Positions 1-9,528 are shown, counted from the stretch's first letter. The stretch: DNA of 64,000 nucleotides from Gemmatimonadota bacterium (GCA_041390125.1 JAWKQN010000006.1:62001-126000), one strand, 5' to 3'. Made by a program: numbers and translations. The notes: generated by a model not told the origin, from the letters alone.

Positions 1-678
1 GTCGGCGAGCCGGCGCACCTCGTCCAGGATCTCCTCCGGGGCGCGGTTCTTCTCCGGTCCACGCACGTACGGCACGATGCAGAACGTGCACCGGTGATCG
101 CAGCCGCGCTGGATGGGGATCCACGCCGACGTGGCCGAGGCATGCCGCTGCTCCAGGCCCGCGTAGTTCTCGCGGGGGTCGAGGTCGAGCACCGTGAGCT
201 GCAGCCCCCGACTCTTGGGACGCGCAGCGGCGGAGCGGCCGCCCCTGGCCTCCGCGAGCCGTTCGGGCAGGACCCGGTAGCCGTCGGGGCCCACCACGAG
301 ATCGACGTACGGCGCGCGCTCGAAGAGGTCGGCACCGAGGCGCTGCGCCATGCAGCCCGTAACCCCGATCACCAGGTCGGGCCGCTCCACCCGCAGCGCC
401 TGCAACTGACCGACGCGTCCGAGCACGCGCTGCTCGGCGTGCTCGCGGATGGCGCAGGTGTTGATGAGGATCACGTCCGCATCTTCCGGGCGGTGCACGA
501 TGCGGTAGCCGCCCTGGGCGAGCACGCCTTCCATGAGCTCGCCGTCGCTCACGTTCATCTGGCAGCCGTACGTCTCCACGTACGCACGCCGCCCGTCCGC
601 GCCGGACGCGGTGGGGCTGCCCTGGGGGCGAAACACCCCTTCGGTCTCCTGGGCGCGCTGGGCTGCGGTGGTTGCCAT
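1..678 (-). CDS. miaB: tRNA-2-methylthio-N6-isopentenyladenosine37 methylthiotransferase MiaB (C-terminus cut by window edge)
   Basis: This is a radical-SAM enzyme that converts i6A37 to ms2i6A37 in tRNAs reading UNN codons. About 226 residues are visible. The N-terminal UPF0004 domain has its cluster cysteines in the contexts YGCQMN, NTCAIRE and TGCMAQ. The radical-SAM motif CDHRCTFC follows near residue 195, with IVPYVRG behind it, which is the classic MiaB context. The rest of the SAM barrel and the TRAM domain lie outside the window. The ATG at 678 leaves about 30 residues before YVETYGCQMN, a little longer than usual, so a later start is possible. A second methylthiotransferase gene (mtaB) lies 67 nt upstream on the same strand. 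Confidence 0.93.
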   Translation of the reverse strand, partial: MATTAAQRAQETEGVFRPQGSPTASGADGRRAYVETYGCQMNVSDGELMEGVLAQGGYRIVHRPEDADVILINTCAIREHAEQRVLGRVGQLQALRVERPDLVIGVTGCMAQRLGADLFERAPYVDLVVGPDGYRVLPERLAEARGGRSAAARPKSRGLQLTVLDLDPRENYAGLEQRHASATSAWIPIQRGCDHRCTFCIVPYVRGPEKNRAPEEILDEVRRLAD

Positions 679-745
679 GCCGGACACGTTCTGCGAGAGA
701 TGCTGGAACTCGGGCGGTCACGGCCGCGGCCGCTCCCGCGAAACC

Positions 746-2056
746 TCAGCCCTGGAGGGCCGGCTCGGGCAGGGGCGCGGGGGCCGCGTGAATATACAGA
801 TCGGCCGGAGTTCCCCGAAGGGTGCCCTCCACGAGCCCGCCCGTCTCCCCGGGCGCACGCACCCGCACGCGCAGGTAGTCCTCCGTCAGCCCGTAGCCCC
901 CGTCCTCCCGCACGACCCGCGCACGCGTGCCGATCCGGGCCTGCCGGTGGGCGCGTCCCTTGGCCTCGGCCAGCATCCGCAGCTCGCGGGCACGCTCGGC
1001 CGCCCGCGCGGGGTCCACCCGGTCGGGAAGGTCGTACGCGGCCGTCCCCGCGCGCGGCGAGAACGGGAAGACGTGCAGGTAGGTGTAGGGAAGCTCCTCG
1101 ATCAGCGCCCGCGTGCTGGCGTGATCCGCGTCCGTCTCGCCCGGGAAGCCGGTGATCACGTCCGCGCCCAGCCCCAGCGGCGCCACCCGGGCCGCCAGCT
1201 CCAGCGCACGCACCCGCACCTGCTCCCGGGTGTGCCAGCGCCGCATGCGACGCAGGACGGGGTCGGCGCCGCTCTGGAGCGGCATGTGCACGTGCGGGAC
1301 CAGGCGACCACCGGCGTCGGCGAGCAGCTCCACGAGCGGAGCGTCGATCTCCGTCGCTTCGATGCTGCCCAGCCGGAAGCGCACGTCCGGCACGCGCTCG
1401 AGCAGCTCGTTCAGCAAGGCGGACAAGGGACGCGGTGTGGGGAGATCGCGGCCGTAGTGCCCGATGTGGATGCCGGTGACGACCAGCTCCGGATGCGTCT
1501 GCGCGAGGAGCCGGGCCTCCGCGACGATGTCGTCCACCGGGCGCGAGCGCGAGGCGCCGCGCGCCAGCCGCGTCGCACAGAAGGAGCACTTGCGATCGCA
1601 CCCGTCCTGCACCTTGAGCCAACCGCGCGTGCGGCCGCGGCGCTCGGTCAGCAGCTCGGCCCCCACCGGCTCGTGGTCGATGCGGTCCAGGGACCGGCGC
1701 AGCGTGAGCGGCACCAGCGCCGGTCCTTCCAGCGCCGTCCGGGCCACGGCGACCGGATCGTGGCCGGCGACCACGCCGCGCACCCCGGGGAGCCGACGAT
1801 ACGTGTCCGGATCCAGGGCGGACGAACACCCGGCGACGACGATGCGCGCGTCCGGGTGACGTCGGTGCAGTCGGCGCACGGCACGGCGCGCATCCGCATC
1901 CGCCTGATGCGTCACCGTGCAGGTGTTGACCACGAACCACCGGGCGGTGGCAGGGTCGTGCGTGGTCGGGAGCCCGCGCGCTTCCAGCTCCTGCCGCATG
2001 CGCTCGGTGTCGTACTGGTTGGCCTTGCAGCCGAACGTCAGGTAGTGGACGGCCAC
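746..2056 (-). CDS. mtaB: tRNA t6A37 methylthiotransferase MtaB
   Basis: This 436-residue radical-SAM methylthiotransferase is expected to convert t6A37 to ms2t6A37 in tRNAs decoding ANN codons. The N-terminal domain cysteines sit in FGCKANQ, NTCTVTH and AGCSSA. The radical-SAM motif is CDRKCSFC, followed by ATRLARG. FGCKANQYD and NTCTVTHQAD are typical of the MtaB/YqeV branch rather than MiaB or RimO. A TRAM-like tail lies in the last 70 residues. The start is a GTG. It lies 67 nt upstream of miaB and 16 nt downstream of the barrel gene, so the group is probably cotranscribed. Confidence 0.93.
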   Translation of the reverse strand: MAVHYLTFGCKANQYDTERMRQELEARGLPTTHDPATARWFVVNTCTVTHQADADARRAVRRLHRRHPDARIVVAGCSSALDPDTYRRLPGVRGVVAGHDPVAVARTALEGPALVPLTLRRSLDRIDHEPVGAELLTERRGRTRGWLKVQDGCDRKCSFCATRLARGASRSRPVDDIVAEARLLAQTHPELVVTGIHIGHYGRDLPTPRPLSALLNELLERVPDVRFRLGSIEATEIDAPLVELLADAGGRLVPHVHMPLQSGADPVLRRMRRWHTREQVRVRALELAARVAPLGLGADVITGFPGETDADHASTRALIEELPYTYLHVFPFSPRAGTAAYDLPDRVDPARAAERARELRMLAEAKGRAHRQARIGTRARVVREDGGYGLTEDYLRVRVRAPGETGGLVEGTLRGTPADLYIHAAPAPLPEPALQG

Positions 2057-2072
2057 GCGCTCCCTCTGCGCG

Positions 2073-3242
2073 TCAGCGCCCGGACACCCGCAGCGACGCG
2101 GTCATGCGCCAGAAGCGCTCCGAGAGCACGTCGTCCCAGCGGTGCGTGCGCTCGAGCGCGAGGTCGATGCCCGCGAGCGTGAACTCCTGCACCTGCGAGA
2201 AGTTGAGCGCGAGCCCCGCGGCCAAGGCGGATTCCCGGGGATCGCCCGCGCGGTACCGGTAGGGCAGCGCGGAACGGCGGTACCCGAGCCGGATCGGGAT
2301 GGTACGGCCCAGGAACCGCGGGCCACCCCATTCCATCCCCGCGCCGAACGACAGGGTGCTCCCGACGGTCTCGACGTCGGTCAGGTCGCCGTCGGCCCCG
2401 CTCCAGTCGGCGTAGCGCAGCCCGGCCGTGAACATGAGTCGTTGGGTCAGCGCACCCGACGCCCCGACCCGGTATTCGATCGGGAGATCGAACGTGGAGC
2501 CGGCCGCCTCGGTCCGCTCCTTGGGGTCCGCCTCCAGGGAGCCGGACCAATGCACGGAGGCCCCGACCCGGATCAGCGGGTTGGGATCGACGTGCACGCC
2601 GACGCTGCCCGCGGTCCCGGTGTAGTTCCACGACGAGGCTTCGGTGAACGTGGAGACGTCCGACCCGACCGACAGCGAATCCAACGTCCGGGAGAAGAGG
2701 CGGTCCAGACGCCCGGTGTAGCGTCCCACCGAAATGCCGACGCCGGCGCGCTCTCCGAGCGCACGGGCCCAGCCGACCTGGAAGAGCGCGGCTCCGCCCA
2801 GGGACTCGAAGCGATCGTTGGCCCGGACCTGTTCGCCACCCACGTCGATCAGGGACGAGCGCTCCGCCGCCCAGCGCTGGTCGAACACGCCCTGGTAGCT
2901 GGCCATCACGTTCCCGAAGACGCCCATCGGGTAGGCGGCCAGCACGAGCGGGAACCGGGTGCCCTGCAGGTCGCCTTCGACGCCGGACTCCTCGAAGGAG
3001 CCCCACAGCGGCTGCATGGTGGCGGTGAGCGTCGGCAGCACGAGGCCGGCGGCGCTCGACGGGTCGTTGGGGGTCAACGTGCTGCCGAGCAGACCCGGAC
3101 CGAAGGCGCCCAGGGAGCGGGCGCGCGCGTCCAGCGGCTCGAGCGGGACGCCCAGACCGGCGGAGCCGAACAGCGACTGTGCGGTGAGCGGCGTGGAGAG
3201 CGCCAACACCGCGCCGAGGGCGAACAGGAGGGGTCGTCTCAT
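2073..3242 (-). CDS. Putative outer-membrane beta-barrel protein (FadL/PorV-like), function unknown
   Basis: A 389-residue protein with a Sec signal peptide (MRRPLLFALGAVLALSTPL, then TAQS). The mature part has many short alternating hydrophobic/polar stretches and aromatic strand ends, for example the closing segment ERFWRMTASLRVSGR. This fits an outer-membrane barrel of roughly FadL/PorV size. N-terminal motifs such as DARARSLG and LPTLTA resemble those seen in PorV-like proteins; I infer the fold and have no assignment of substrate. Its ATG overlaps the stop of the upstream lipoprotein gene by 4 nt, so the two are translationally coupled and probably act together in the outer membrane. Confidence 0.6.
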   Translation of the reverse strand: MRRPLLFALGAVLALSTPLTAQSLFGSAGLGVPLEPLDARARSLGAFGPGLLGSTLTPNDPSSAAGLVLPTLTATMQPLWGSFEESGVEGDLQGTRFPLVLAAYPMGVFGNVMASYQGVFDQRWAAERSSLIDVGGEQVRANDRFESLGGAALFQVGWARALGERAGVGISVGRYTGRLDRLFSRTLDSLSVGSDVSTFTEASSWNYTGTAGSVGVHVDPNPLIRVGASVHWSGSLEADPKERTEAAGSTFDLPIEYRVGASGALTQRLMFTAGLRYADWSGADGDLTDVETVGSTLSFGAGMEWGGPRFLGRTIPIRLGYRRSALPYRYRAGDPRESALAAGLALNFSQVQEFTLAGIDLALERTHRWDDVLSERFWRMTASLRVSGR

Positions 3243-4636
3243 CGGATGTCCACCTGGCCGCCCAGGGTGAGCACGAGCCGGAGGACGGGAGCATCCGTCG
3301 AGCCCGGACCCGCGAAGGTCATGAACTCCAGCGACGACGGCTCCACCGGGCTGAGGAGCACCAGGGCGGCCTCGCCCGTCCCCGCCGTATCCGCGATCAA
3401 GGACTGGATGAACGGTGTGATGGAGACGGCCACCTGCTGCCCGGGGGAGGCGCCGAAGGCCGGCCCGCTGATCCGGAGCCCACCGGACGGCGTCAGCAAC
3501 GACCCGACCGGGGAGCGCGGGAAGGTCGCAGGGGCCAGCAGCTCCCGCGCCGCGATGGAGATGGAGTCACGCGGTTGGAACGCGACCGGACTGGTGCGCG
3601 TGCTGAGCAGCAACTGGGCGGAGCTGAGCTCGTCCGCGTTCAGCTGCACCGGACACGTCACGATCGCACACAACGACGACGGACCGGTGAGCTGCCGCGG
3701 GACCTGCACGGAGATCCGTGTGCGCCACGCCGGCGCTCCACCGACGCGCAGGTCTCCGGAGACCGGTGCAGGCACCGGGTCGTAGATGAAGGTCATCCCG
3801 GAGAAGTCGTCGGCACCGGCGATGAGCGAGATCGTGGTGTCGGGATTGACGCTGGGCTGCGCCTCGATCTCGATGCGGAGATCGCTGATGCGGAGCCGCG
3901 TGGCGGGCGTCTGCGACGCGAGCCGCAGACCCCGCCGCATGGTCGTCGTGTCCATGACCACGCGCAGCGTGGCCGTGTCCAACGGGATGCGGAACGTATC
4001 CGCCGTCGCCGAGATGTCCCACGCACCCGTGGTGAGCACCTGGACCGGACCGGCTCCGGGTTCATCCCAGGGCCGCTGCAGGCCCAGCGTGTCCACGGCG
4101 TACTCCCAGGTGGCGCTGCTCGCGTCCCAGAGCTGGTCGAGCCGACCCACCTCGATCTGGACGTCCGTCGGGTAGACGCTCGCGAGGGTGTCCACCCGAC
4201 CCACCAGGAAGGCCCCGATCGGCGTCAGGATGGTGTCCGTCACGCTGGCGCCGGTGCTGTCCTGCACGGTCACCGAGCTGGGGGCGGGCAGGAAGCGGAT
4301 GAGCGTGCGGGCCTCCAGCGAGTCCGCCGAGAAGCGGTGCGCCAGGAATCCCACCGTGCTGCCGTCGACCGCGAAGAGCTGGTTGGTGCTCCCGAACCCG
4401 CCCGCCGTGCCCGCCCCCGTCAGGAACTCCGCCGCCGGCAGGAGCACCTCGACGGTGACCGGCTCGACCGGCACGAGGTCGGGATCCTGCACCGTGGGGA
4501 CCTCGTTCTGGCAGGCGGCGGCCAGCAGGGCCAGCAGCCCGAGGCCGGCTCGGAGGCCCGAGCGGCCGCGCCGTCCGGCGCGGGCACCCGGCTCCGGGCC
4601 CCGGGAGACGCAACGGCCGTGCGGCGACCTGCGCAT
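3239..4636 (-). CDS. Large secreted lipoprotein of unknown function
   Basis: The frame stays open upstream to 4729, but the ATG at 4636 is preferred: it lies 4 nt after the cdd stop and gives an Arg-rich N-region, a hydrophobic segment (GLRAGLGLLALLAAAC) and a lipobox cysteine. The mature protein of about 420 residues is rich in beta-type sequence, Thr, Ser and Asp, with an internal Cys pair (SSLCAIVTC). It has no catalytic motif I recognise. Phrases such as DTATLRVVMDTTT suggest DUF4270-like or lectin-like beta domains, but that is only an impression. It overlaps the downstream barrel gene by 4 nt. Confidence 0.6.
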   Translation of the reverse strand: MRRSPHGRCVSRGPEPGARAGRRGRSGLRAGLGLLALLAAACQNEVPTVQDPDLVPVEPVTVEVLLPAAEFLTGAGTAGGFGSTNQLFAVDGSTVGFLAHRFSADSLEARTLIRFLPAPSSVTVQDSTGASVTDTILTPIGAFLVGRVDTLASVYPTDVQIEVGRLDQLWDASSATWEYAVDTLGLQRPWDEPGAGPVQVLTTGAWDISATADTFRIPLDTATLRVVMDTTTMRRGLRLASQTPATRLRISDLRIEIEAQPSVNPDTTISLIAGADDFSGMTFIYDPVPAPVSGDLRVGGAPAWRTRISVQVPRQLTGPSSLCAIVTCPVQLNADELSSAQLLLSTRTSPVAFQPRDSISIAARELLAPATFPRSPVGSLLTPSGGLRISGPAFGASPGQQVAVSITPFIQSLIADTAGTGEAALVLLSPVEPSSLEFMTFAGPGSTDAPVLRLVLTLGGQVDIR

Positions 4637-4640
4637 GCGA

Positions 4641-5042
4641 CTACTCAGTGGACACCCCCTCCTCGATACGGAACCGGACCGGCAGCAGATGGCTGAGCCG
4701 CCACTCCGTCCTCCTCCCACCGTCCGCAATGGATACGATCTCGAGCTCTTCCGCGAACTCGGACAGAACCTGGCGGCAGGCCCCGCATGGGGGAATGGGC
4801 TCCGGGGCGTTGGAGGTCAGGACCAGGCGGATGAACCCCCGCGCGCCTCCCGCCACCGCCGCCGCCACCGCCGCCCGCTCCGCGCAGATCGTCAGACCGT
4901 ACGAGGCGTTCTCGACGTTGCACCCCGTCCAGAGGGTCCCGTCCTCCGCCACCAGGGCCGCCCCGACCCGCAGACCCGAGTAGGGGGCGTGGGCGTTGCC
5001 CTGCGCCGCACGGGCCCGGGCCTCCGCCCGATCAGTCTCCAC
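4641..5042 (-). CDS. cdd: Cytidine deaminase
   Basis: A 133-residue homotetramer-type cytidine/deoxycytidine deaminase that forms uridine in pyrimidine salvage. The zinc-site motifs are CAERAAV (Cys plus catalytic Glu) and PCGACRQ (two Cys). The substrate segments NAHAPYSGLRVGAA and GCNVENASYG are intact. Length matches the short bacterial class. The GTG start at 5042 lies 11 nt inside the 3' end of alr, which points to coupled translation with alanine racemase. The lipoprotein gene begins 4 nt after its stop. Confidence 0.96.
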   Translation of the reverse strand: METDRAEARARAAQGNAHAPYSGLRVGAALVAEDGTLWTGCNVENASYGLTICAERAAVAAAVAGGARGFIRLVLTSNAPEPIPPCGACRQVLSEFAEELEIVSIADGGRRTEWRLSHLLPVRFRIEEGVSTE

Positions 5043-6177
5043 CGTCCTCGACCCAGATGCGTGGAAGCCGGGCCGTGAGGCCCGTCAGGATCTCGTAGCC
5101 GATGGTGCCGGCGTGGCCCGCGATCTCTTCCAGCGTGATCTCCTCCGGACCGTCCCGCCCGAGCAACGTCGCCACGTCCCCGGGCCGCACGGCCGGCATG
5201 CCGGTGATGTCTACCACGGTCATGTCCATCGAGATCCGCCCCCGCACGGGCACCCGGATCCCACCGAGCAAGGCCGCTCCGCGATTCCCGAGGGCGCGGG
5301 GCAGACCGTCCCCGTATCCGATCCCCAGGGTGGCCCAGCGCTCCGGACCCACCGCGGTGTGGGTGGCGCCGTAGCCGACGGTGCTGCCGGGCGCGGCTTC
5401 GCGGACGTGGAGGACGCGAGCCCGGATCTGGACCACCGGATCCGGCTCGGGCGCGCCCGGCCCGACGCGGCCGCCGTACAGGAAGATGCCAGGACGCACC
5501 GCGTCGGCGGCGTACTCCGGAAAGCGCAGGGCGCCCGCGCTGTTGCAGGCGTGGACGATCAGATCCGGGGGCGCCCCCAGCCCCTCCAGCGTCTCCAACG
5601 CCGCGCGGAAGCGCTCCCACTGCACGCGGGTGGGCGTGGCGTCCGCCTCGTCGGCGGAGTGGAAATGGGTGAAGCAGCCCTCCAGACGCAGCCCGGCGTG
5701 CCCGCCGCCCAGGACGACCGGCCCCCAGGCCTCCACCTGGCCCCAGGCGAAGCCGGCCCGACCCATCCCCGTGTCCACCTCGACGTGGAAGGGCGCCGGG
5801 CGCCCGTGGGCCGCTCGCTGCAGCGCCTCGACACCGGCCAGATCCGACACCGTGGGCATGAGGTCGTAGGCGAGCGCGTCCGCATACGAGCCGGGAGGGA
5901 GCGGGGCCACGACCAGGATGGGCCGGCCCACTCCGAGCTGGCGCAGCGCGCGGCCCTCCTCCAGGGTGGCCACGCCGTAGCCCCAGGGCGACTCCGCCTC
6001 CAGCGTATGCACCGCCCGGCCGGCCCCGAGCCCGTACGCGTCGGCCTTGACCATGGGCAACAGGCGCACCCGCTCCCCCACCGCGGCGCCCACCCGGCGC
6101 AGGTTGCGGCGGAGCGCGGCGGCGTCGACCTCGATCCACGCCCGGGTGGCGCGATCCGCGGATGGGACGCTCTTCAT
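5032..6177 (-). CDS. alr: Alanine racemase
   Basis: A PLP-dependent racemase of 381 residues that supplies D-alanine for peptidoglycan. The PLP lysine lies in MVKADAYGLG, the second catalytic base tyrosine in VGYGATHTA, and RISMDM lies in the C-terminal beta domain. The frame runs upstream to 6324, but the ATG at 6177 (MKSVPSADR, then AWIEVDAAALRRNLR) puts the N-terminus where the family begins. It diverges from mazG across 130 nt. It overlaps cdd by 11 nt. Confidence 0.95.
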   Translation of the reverse strand: MKSVPSADRATRAWIEVDAAALRRNLRRVGAAVGERVRLLPMVKADAYGLGAGRAVHTLEAESPWGYGVATLEEGRALRQLGVGRPILVVAPLPPGSYADALAYDLMPTVSDLAGVEALQRAAHGRPAPFHVEVDTGMGRAGFAWGQVEAWGPVVLGGGHAGLRLEGCFTHFHSADEADATPTRVQWERFRAALETLEGLGAPPDLIVHACNSAGALRFPEYAADAVRPGIFLYGGRVGPGAPEPDPVVQIRARVLHVREAAPGSTVGYGATHTAVGPERWATLGIGYGDGLPRALGNRGAALLGGIRVPVRGRISMDMTVVDITGMPAVRPGDVATLLGRDGPEEITLEEIAGHAGTIGYEILTGLTARLPRIWVEDGGD

Positions 6178-6307
6178 TGACACGGCGGCCCGAAGATGCC
6201 AACAAGAGGGCCGTTCGCCAATGCGCCCCGGTCCGCGACCGCGCGGGGCCGATGGCCACGCGACGCCGCACCGTTCGCGCGAGCGCACCCGTTCCGAGCC
6301 TTCGACC

Positions 6308-7081
6308 ATGCCTTCGCCGCCCACGCCCCCGCCCGTCGACCCTCCGCACCTGGATCGGGCCCTGGCGCTCGTCCGCTATCTCCGCGCCCACTGTCCCTGG
6401 GACGCGGAGCAGACGCCCCGCAGCCTCATCCGCCATCTGCTCGAGGAGGCGCACGAGGTGGCCGACGCCATCCGGGCGGACGATCCCCTCCGGCTGCGGG
6501 ACGAGCTCGGTGACCTCCTGCTGAACCTGGCCTTCCAGGTCGTGCTGGCTGAGGAGGAGGGCTCGTTCGATGCGGACGCGGTGGCGCAGGCGCTGGAGGA
6601 CAAGATGCGCAGGCGTCACCCGCACCTGTACGGGGACGGCGAGCGCCGGGACTGGGAGCACCTGAAGGCGGAGGAGCGCACGGGGCCGGACGGGATCCTG
6701 GATTCCCTCCCGTCGGGGCTGGACCCGCTGCAGCAGGCGTACCGGCTGCAGGAGAAGGCGGCGGTGGTGGGGTTCGACTGGCCCGACACCTCCGGCGCGC
6801 TGGACAAGCTGCGCGAGGAGCACGGCGAGCTCGAGGACGCGATCGCGGCGCGCGATCCTGCGCGCATCCGGGAGGAGCTGGGCGATCTGCTGTTCAGCGT
6901 GGTGAACGTGGCCCGACTGCTGGGGGAGCATCCGGCCGAGGCGTTGGACGGCACCAACCGCAAGTTCCGGCGTCGCTTCCGGGGGATCGAGGCGCGGATG
7001 GCCGCGCGCGGCCTGTCCTGGCAGGGCGCTACGCTGGAGATGCTGGACGCGCTGTGGGACGAAGCCAAGGCGGACGAGTAG
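6308..7081 (+). CDS. mazG: Nucleoside triphosphate pyrophosphohydrolase MazG
   Basis: A 257-residue protein with two tandem MazG domains. It hydrolyses (d)NTPs to NMP and pyrophosphate, a house-cleaning role. The opening LRAHCPWDAEQTPRSL is diagnostic. Domain 1 carries EEAHEVADAI and ELGDLLLNLAFQ; domain 2 carries EEHGELEDAI and EELGDLLFSVVN, which are the acidic magnesium-binding helices. The ATG at 6308 is chosen although the frame is open further upstream, because homology begins at once. The gene is alone on the plus strand and ends 15 nt from the convergent dehydrogenase gene. Confidence 0.95.
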   Translation: MPSPPTPPPVDPPHLDRALALVRYLRAHCPWDAEQTPRSLIRHLLEEAHEVADAIRADDPLRLRDELGDLLLNLAFQVVLAEEEGSFDADAVAQALEDKMRRRHPHLYGDGERRDWEHLKAEERTGPDGILDSLPSGLDPLQQAYRLQEKAAVVGFDWPDTSGALDKLREEHGELEDAIAARDPARIREELGDLLFSVVNVARLLGEHPAEALDGTNRKFRRRFRGIEARMAARGLSWQGATLEMLDALWDEAKADE

Positions 7082-7096
7082 CGCCGCCCGCTCCAC

Positions 7097-8125
7097 TCAG
7101 TAGCCGGCGCGCTTGTCCACCTGGTTGAGGAGCGGCACACCCTCCAGCCAACGCCGGACGTTCTCCTCGATCAGCGCCGTTTCGCGCTCCCAGAACGCGC
7201 GGCTCACAGCGGAGACGTGCGGCGTGATCAACACGTCGGGTCGGGTCCAGAGGGGACTGTCGGCGGCCAGCGGCTCGGACGCGAACACGTCCAGCGCGGC
7301 ACCGCGCAGGTGCCCGCGAGCCAGCGCGGACACGAGCGCGGCCTCGTCGACCAGCGAGCCGCGCGCCACGTTCACCAGCACCGCGCCCGGCTTCATCCGT
7401 GCCAGCAACGCGGCATCGAAGAGCCCGCGGGTCTCGTCGGTGGCCGGCGCGGTGAGCACCACGTGGTCGCTCTCCGCCAGCACCTCCGGCAGCGCGTCCA
7501 GCCCTACGCGCACCTCGACCCCCTCCACGTCGGAGGGCAGGGCGCGGCGACGTACCGCCAGCACACGACACCCGAACGCGCGCAATCTACGCGCCACCTC
7601 CCGGCCGATGCCGCCGAAGCCGATCACGGCCACGGTGCTGCGCCCCAGCTCGCGCACGGGCGTGTCCCCCGCGTAGAAGGCGCCGCTGACCCACGCAGCG
7701 CGCTGCTGACCCGTGGCGGCCAGGTCGAACCCGCGGGCGAAGTGGACCAGATAGCCGAGCACCGTCTCGGCCATCGGCACGGCGTGGATGCCGGCGGAGT
7801 TGGTGAACACGATGTCGCGCTCGAGCAGCGCGCCCCGGAGGGAGCCCCCCACACCCGCCGCTCCCGAATGCACCCAACCGAGCGCGGGGGCGGAGGTGAT
7901 CACGACGTCGGGGATGCCGTAGCCGGCGTAGACCTCGGCCGGGCCGACCGCGTCCAGCACGGCGGCGGACGCCTGCCCGGCGCCGTCCCCGGAGCCGTCG
8001 GAGGGCGTCTCGATCTCCACCAGCTCCCAGCCGGGCCCGAGCGCGGCGCGGACGCGCTCGCCGACCCAGGGCGGCATGGACCACACCGGCCTGCGGTCCT
8101 GCAGGTCCAGCACGAACCGCCGCAT
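7097..8125 (-). CDS. D-2-hydroxyacid dehydrogenase (NAD(P)-dependent)
   Basis: A 342-residue member of the D-isomer-specific 2-hydroxyacid dehydrogenase family. The Rossmann motif is VIGFGGIGREVARRL. The catalytic triad is visible as Arg in NVARGSLVDE, Glu in FASEPLAADSPLW and His in LITPHVSA. The substrate (glyoxylate, hydroxypyruvate or another 2-keto acid) cannot be read from the sequence. It lies 8 nt downstream of asnS on the same strand and is the last gene before the convergent mazG. Confidence 0.9.
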   Translation of the reverse strand: MRRFVLDLQDRRPVWSMPPWVGERVRAALGPGWELVEIETPSDGSGDGAGQASAAVLDAVGPAEVYAGYGIPDVVITSAPALGWVHSGAAGVGGSLRGALLERDIVFTNSAGIHAVPMAETVLGYLVHFARGFDLAATGQQRAAWVSGAFYAGDTPVRELGRSTVAVIGFGGIGREVARRLRAFGCRVLAVRRRALPSDVEGVEVRVGLDALPEVLAESDHVVLTAPATDETRGLFDAALLARMKPGAVLVNVARGSLVDEAALVSALARGHLRGAALDVFASEPLAADSPLWTRPDVLITPHVSAVSRAFWERETALIEENVRRWLEGVPLLNQVDKRAGY

Positions 8126-8133
8126 CGAGGCCG

Positions 8134-9435
8134 CTACGGAGTCAGCCGGTTCATCAGGCGGGGGAACGGGATCAGCTCACGGATGTGCGGCCGTCCGGTC
8201 ACCCACGCCACGAAGCGCTCCAGGCCCAGGCCGAAGCCTGAATGCGGGAACGTCCCGTACCGCCGCAGATCCAGGTACCACCCGTAGGCCTCCTCCGGCA
8301 GCTTCTCCTCGCGGATGCGCGCGAGCAGACGGTCGAGGTCGTCCTCGCGCTGGCTCCCTCCGATGATCTCGCCGTAGCCCTCCGGCGCGAGCATGTCGTT
8401 GCTCAGCACCGTGCGGGGGTCGGCCGGGTTCTCCTTCATGTAGAAGGCCTTGATCTGCTTCGGGTAGTTGTAGACGAGCACGGGCAGATCGAAGCGCGAC
8501 GCGATGCGCGTCTCGTCCGCGGCGCCCAGATCGTCTCCCCACTGGATCTCGCTGCCTTCCTCCTGGAGGAGCGCGATGGCCTCCGTGTAGGAGACCCGCG
8601 GGAACGGGGGCGCGACGCGCTCCAGCGCGGACGTGTCGCGCTCCAGCAGAGCCAGCTCCTCCCGGCGCCGGTCGAGCACGCGCGCCACCAGGGCGGAGAC
8701 CAGCTCCTCCTGCAGGCGCATGTTGTCCTCCGAGTCCGCGAAGGCGACCTCGGGCTCCAGCATCCAGAACTCGGTGAGGTGACGGCGCGTCTTGGACTTC
8801 TCCGCCCGGAACGTGGGGCCGAAGCAGAAGACGCGCCGGAACGCCGGGCAGGCCGTCTCGACGTAGAGCTGGCCGGTCTGGGCCAGGAAGGCCCGCTCGC
8901 CGAAGTAGTCGGTCTCGAACAGCGTACCGGCAGACTCGCCGATGGAGCCGGTCAGGATGGGCGTGTCGATGCGGACGAAGTCCCGCTCGTAGAGGAAGTC
9001 GAGGATGGCCTGCTCCACCTCCGCCCGTACCCGCAACAACGCGCGCTGCTGGGACGACCGCAACCACAGGTGCCGGTGGTCGAGCAGGAAGTCGACGCCG
9101 TGCTCCTTGGGCTGGATGGGATACTCCGGACTCGCGCCGATCACCTCCAGGCCGCCGACCCCCAGCTCGTGGCCTCCGGGGGAACGCGGCTCGGCGCGCA
9201 CGGTGCCCTCCACGGCCACGGTGGTCTCCTGGGTCAGCCCGCCCAGCCGCTCCCAGACCGCGGCATCCACCTCGCTCTTCACGAACACGCACTGCACGAC
9301 GCCGGTGCCGTCGCGGACCACCGCGAAGCCGACCTTGCCATGCACGCGGGTGGTCTCCACCCAGCCGAGCACGCGCACGCGCTCGCCCACGTGGTGGGAC
9401 AGATGACGGACCTCGGCGACGGGCGTCTGGCTCAT
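8134..9435 (-). CDS. asnS: Asparaginyl-tRNA synthetase
   Basis: A 433-residue class IIb aminoacyl-tRNA synthetase that charges tRNA-Asn. The N-terminal OB-fold anticodon domain (about residues 10-110, including VRVLGWVETTR) is followed by a class II core. Motif 2 is FRAEKSKTRRHLTEFWMLE and motif 3 is GFGLGLERFVAWV. The segment FLARTGQLYVE-like (here FLAQTGQLYVE) and the phrase EIIGGSQRE favour AsnS over AspS. The start is ATG 9435. It is 93 nt downstream of recG. Confidence 0.95.
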   Translation of the reverse strand: MSQTPVAEVRHLSHHVGERVRVLGWVETTRVHGKVGFAVVRDGTGVVQCVFVKSEVDAAVWERLGGLTQETTVAVEGTVRAEPRSPGGHELGVGGLEVIGASPEYPIQPKEHGVDFLLDHRHLWLRSSQQRALLRVRAEVEQAILDFLYERDFVRIDTPILTGSIGESAGTLFETDYFGERAFLAQTGQLYVETACPAFRRVFCFGPTFRAEKSKTRRHLTEFWMLEPEVAFADSEDNMRLQEELVSALVARVLDRRREELALLERDTSALERVAPPFPRVSYTEAIALLQEEGSEIQWGDDLGAADETRIASRFDLPVLVYNYPKQIKAFYMKENPADPRTVLSNDMLAPEGYGEIIGGSQREDDLDRLLARIREEKLPEEAYGWYLDLRRYGTFPHSGFGLGLERFVAWVTGRPHIRELIPFPRLMNRLTP

Positions 9436-9528
9436 GGAACGGGCGCTTCGGCGTGCGGGATGGGGACTGTACGAGGCCGGAGGTTGCGTCGCCCGGGGGC
9501 GGCTGTCAATCCGGCCGGCGCGCCCGGA

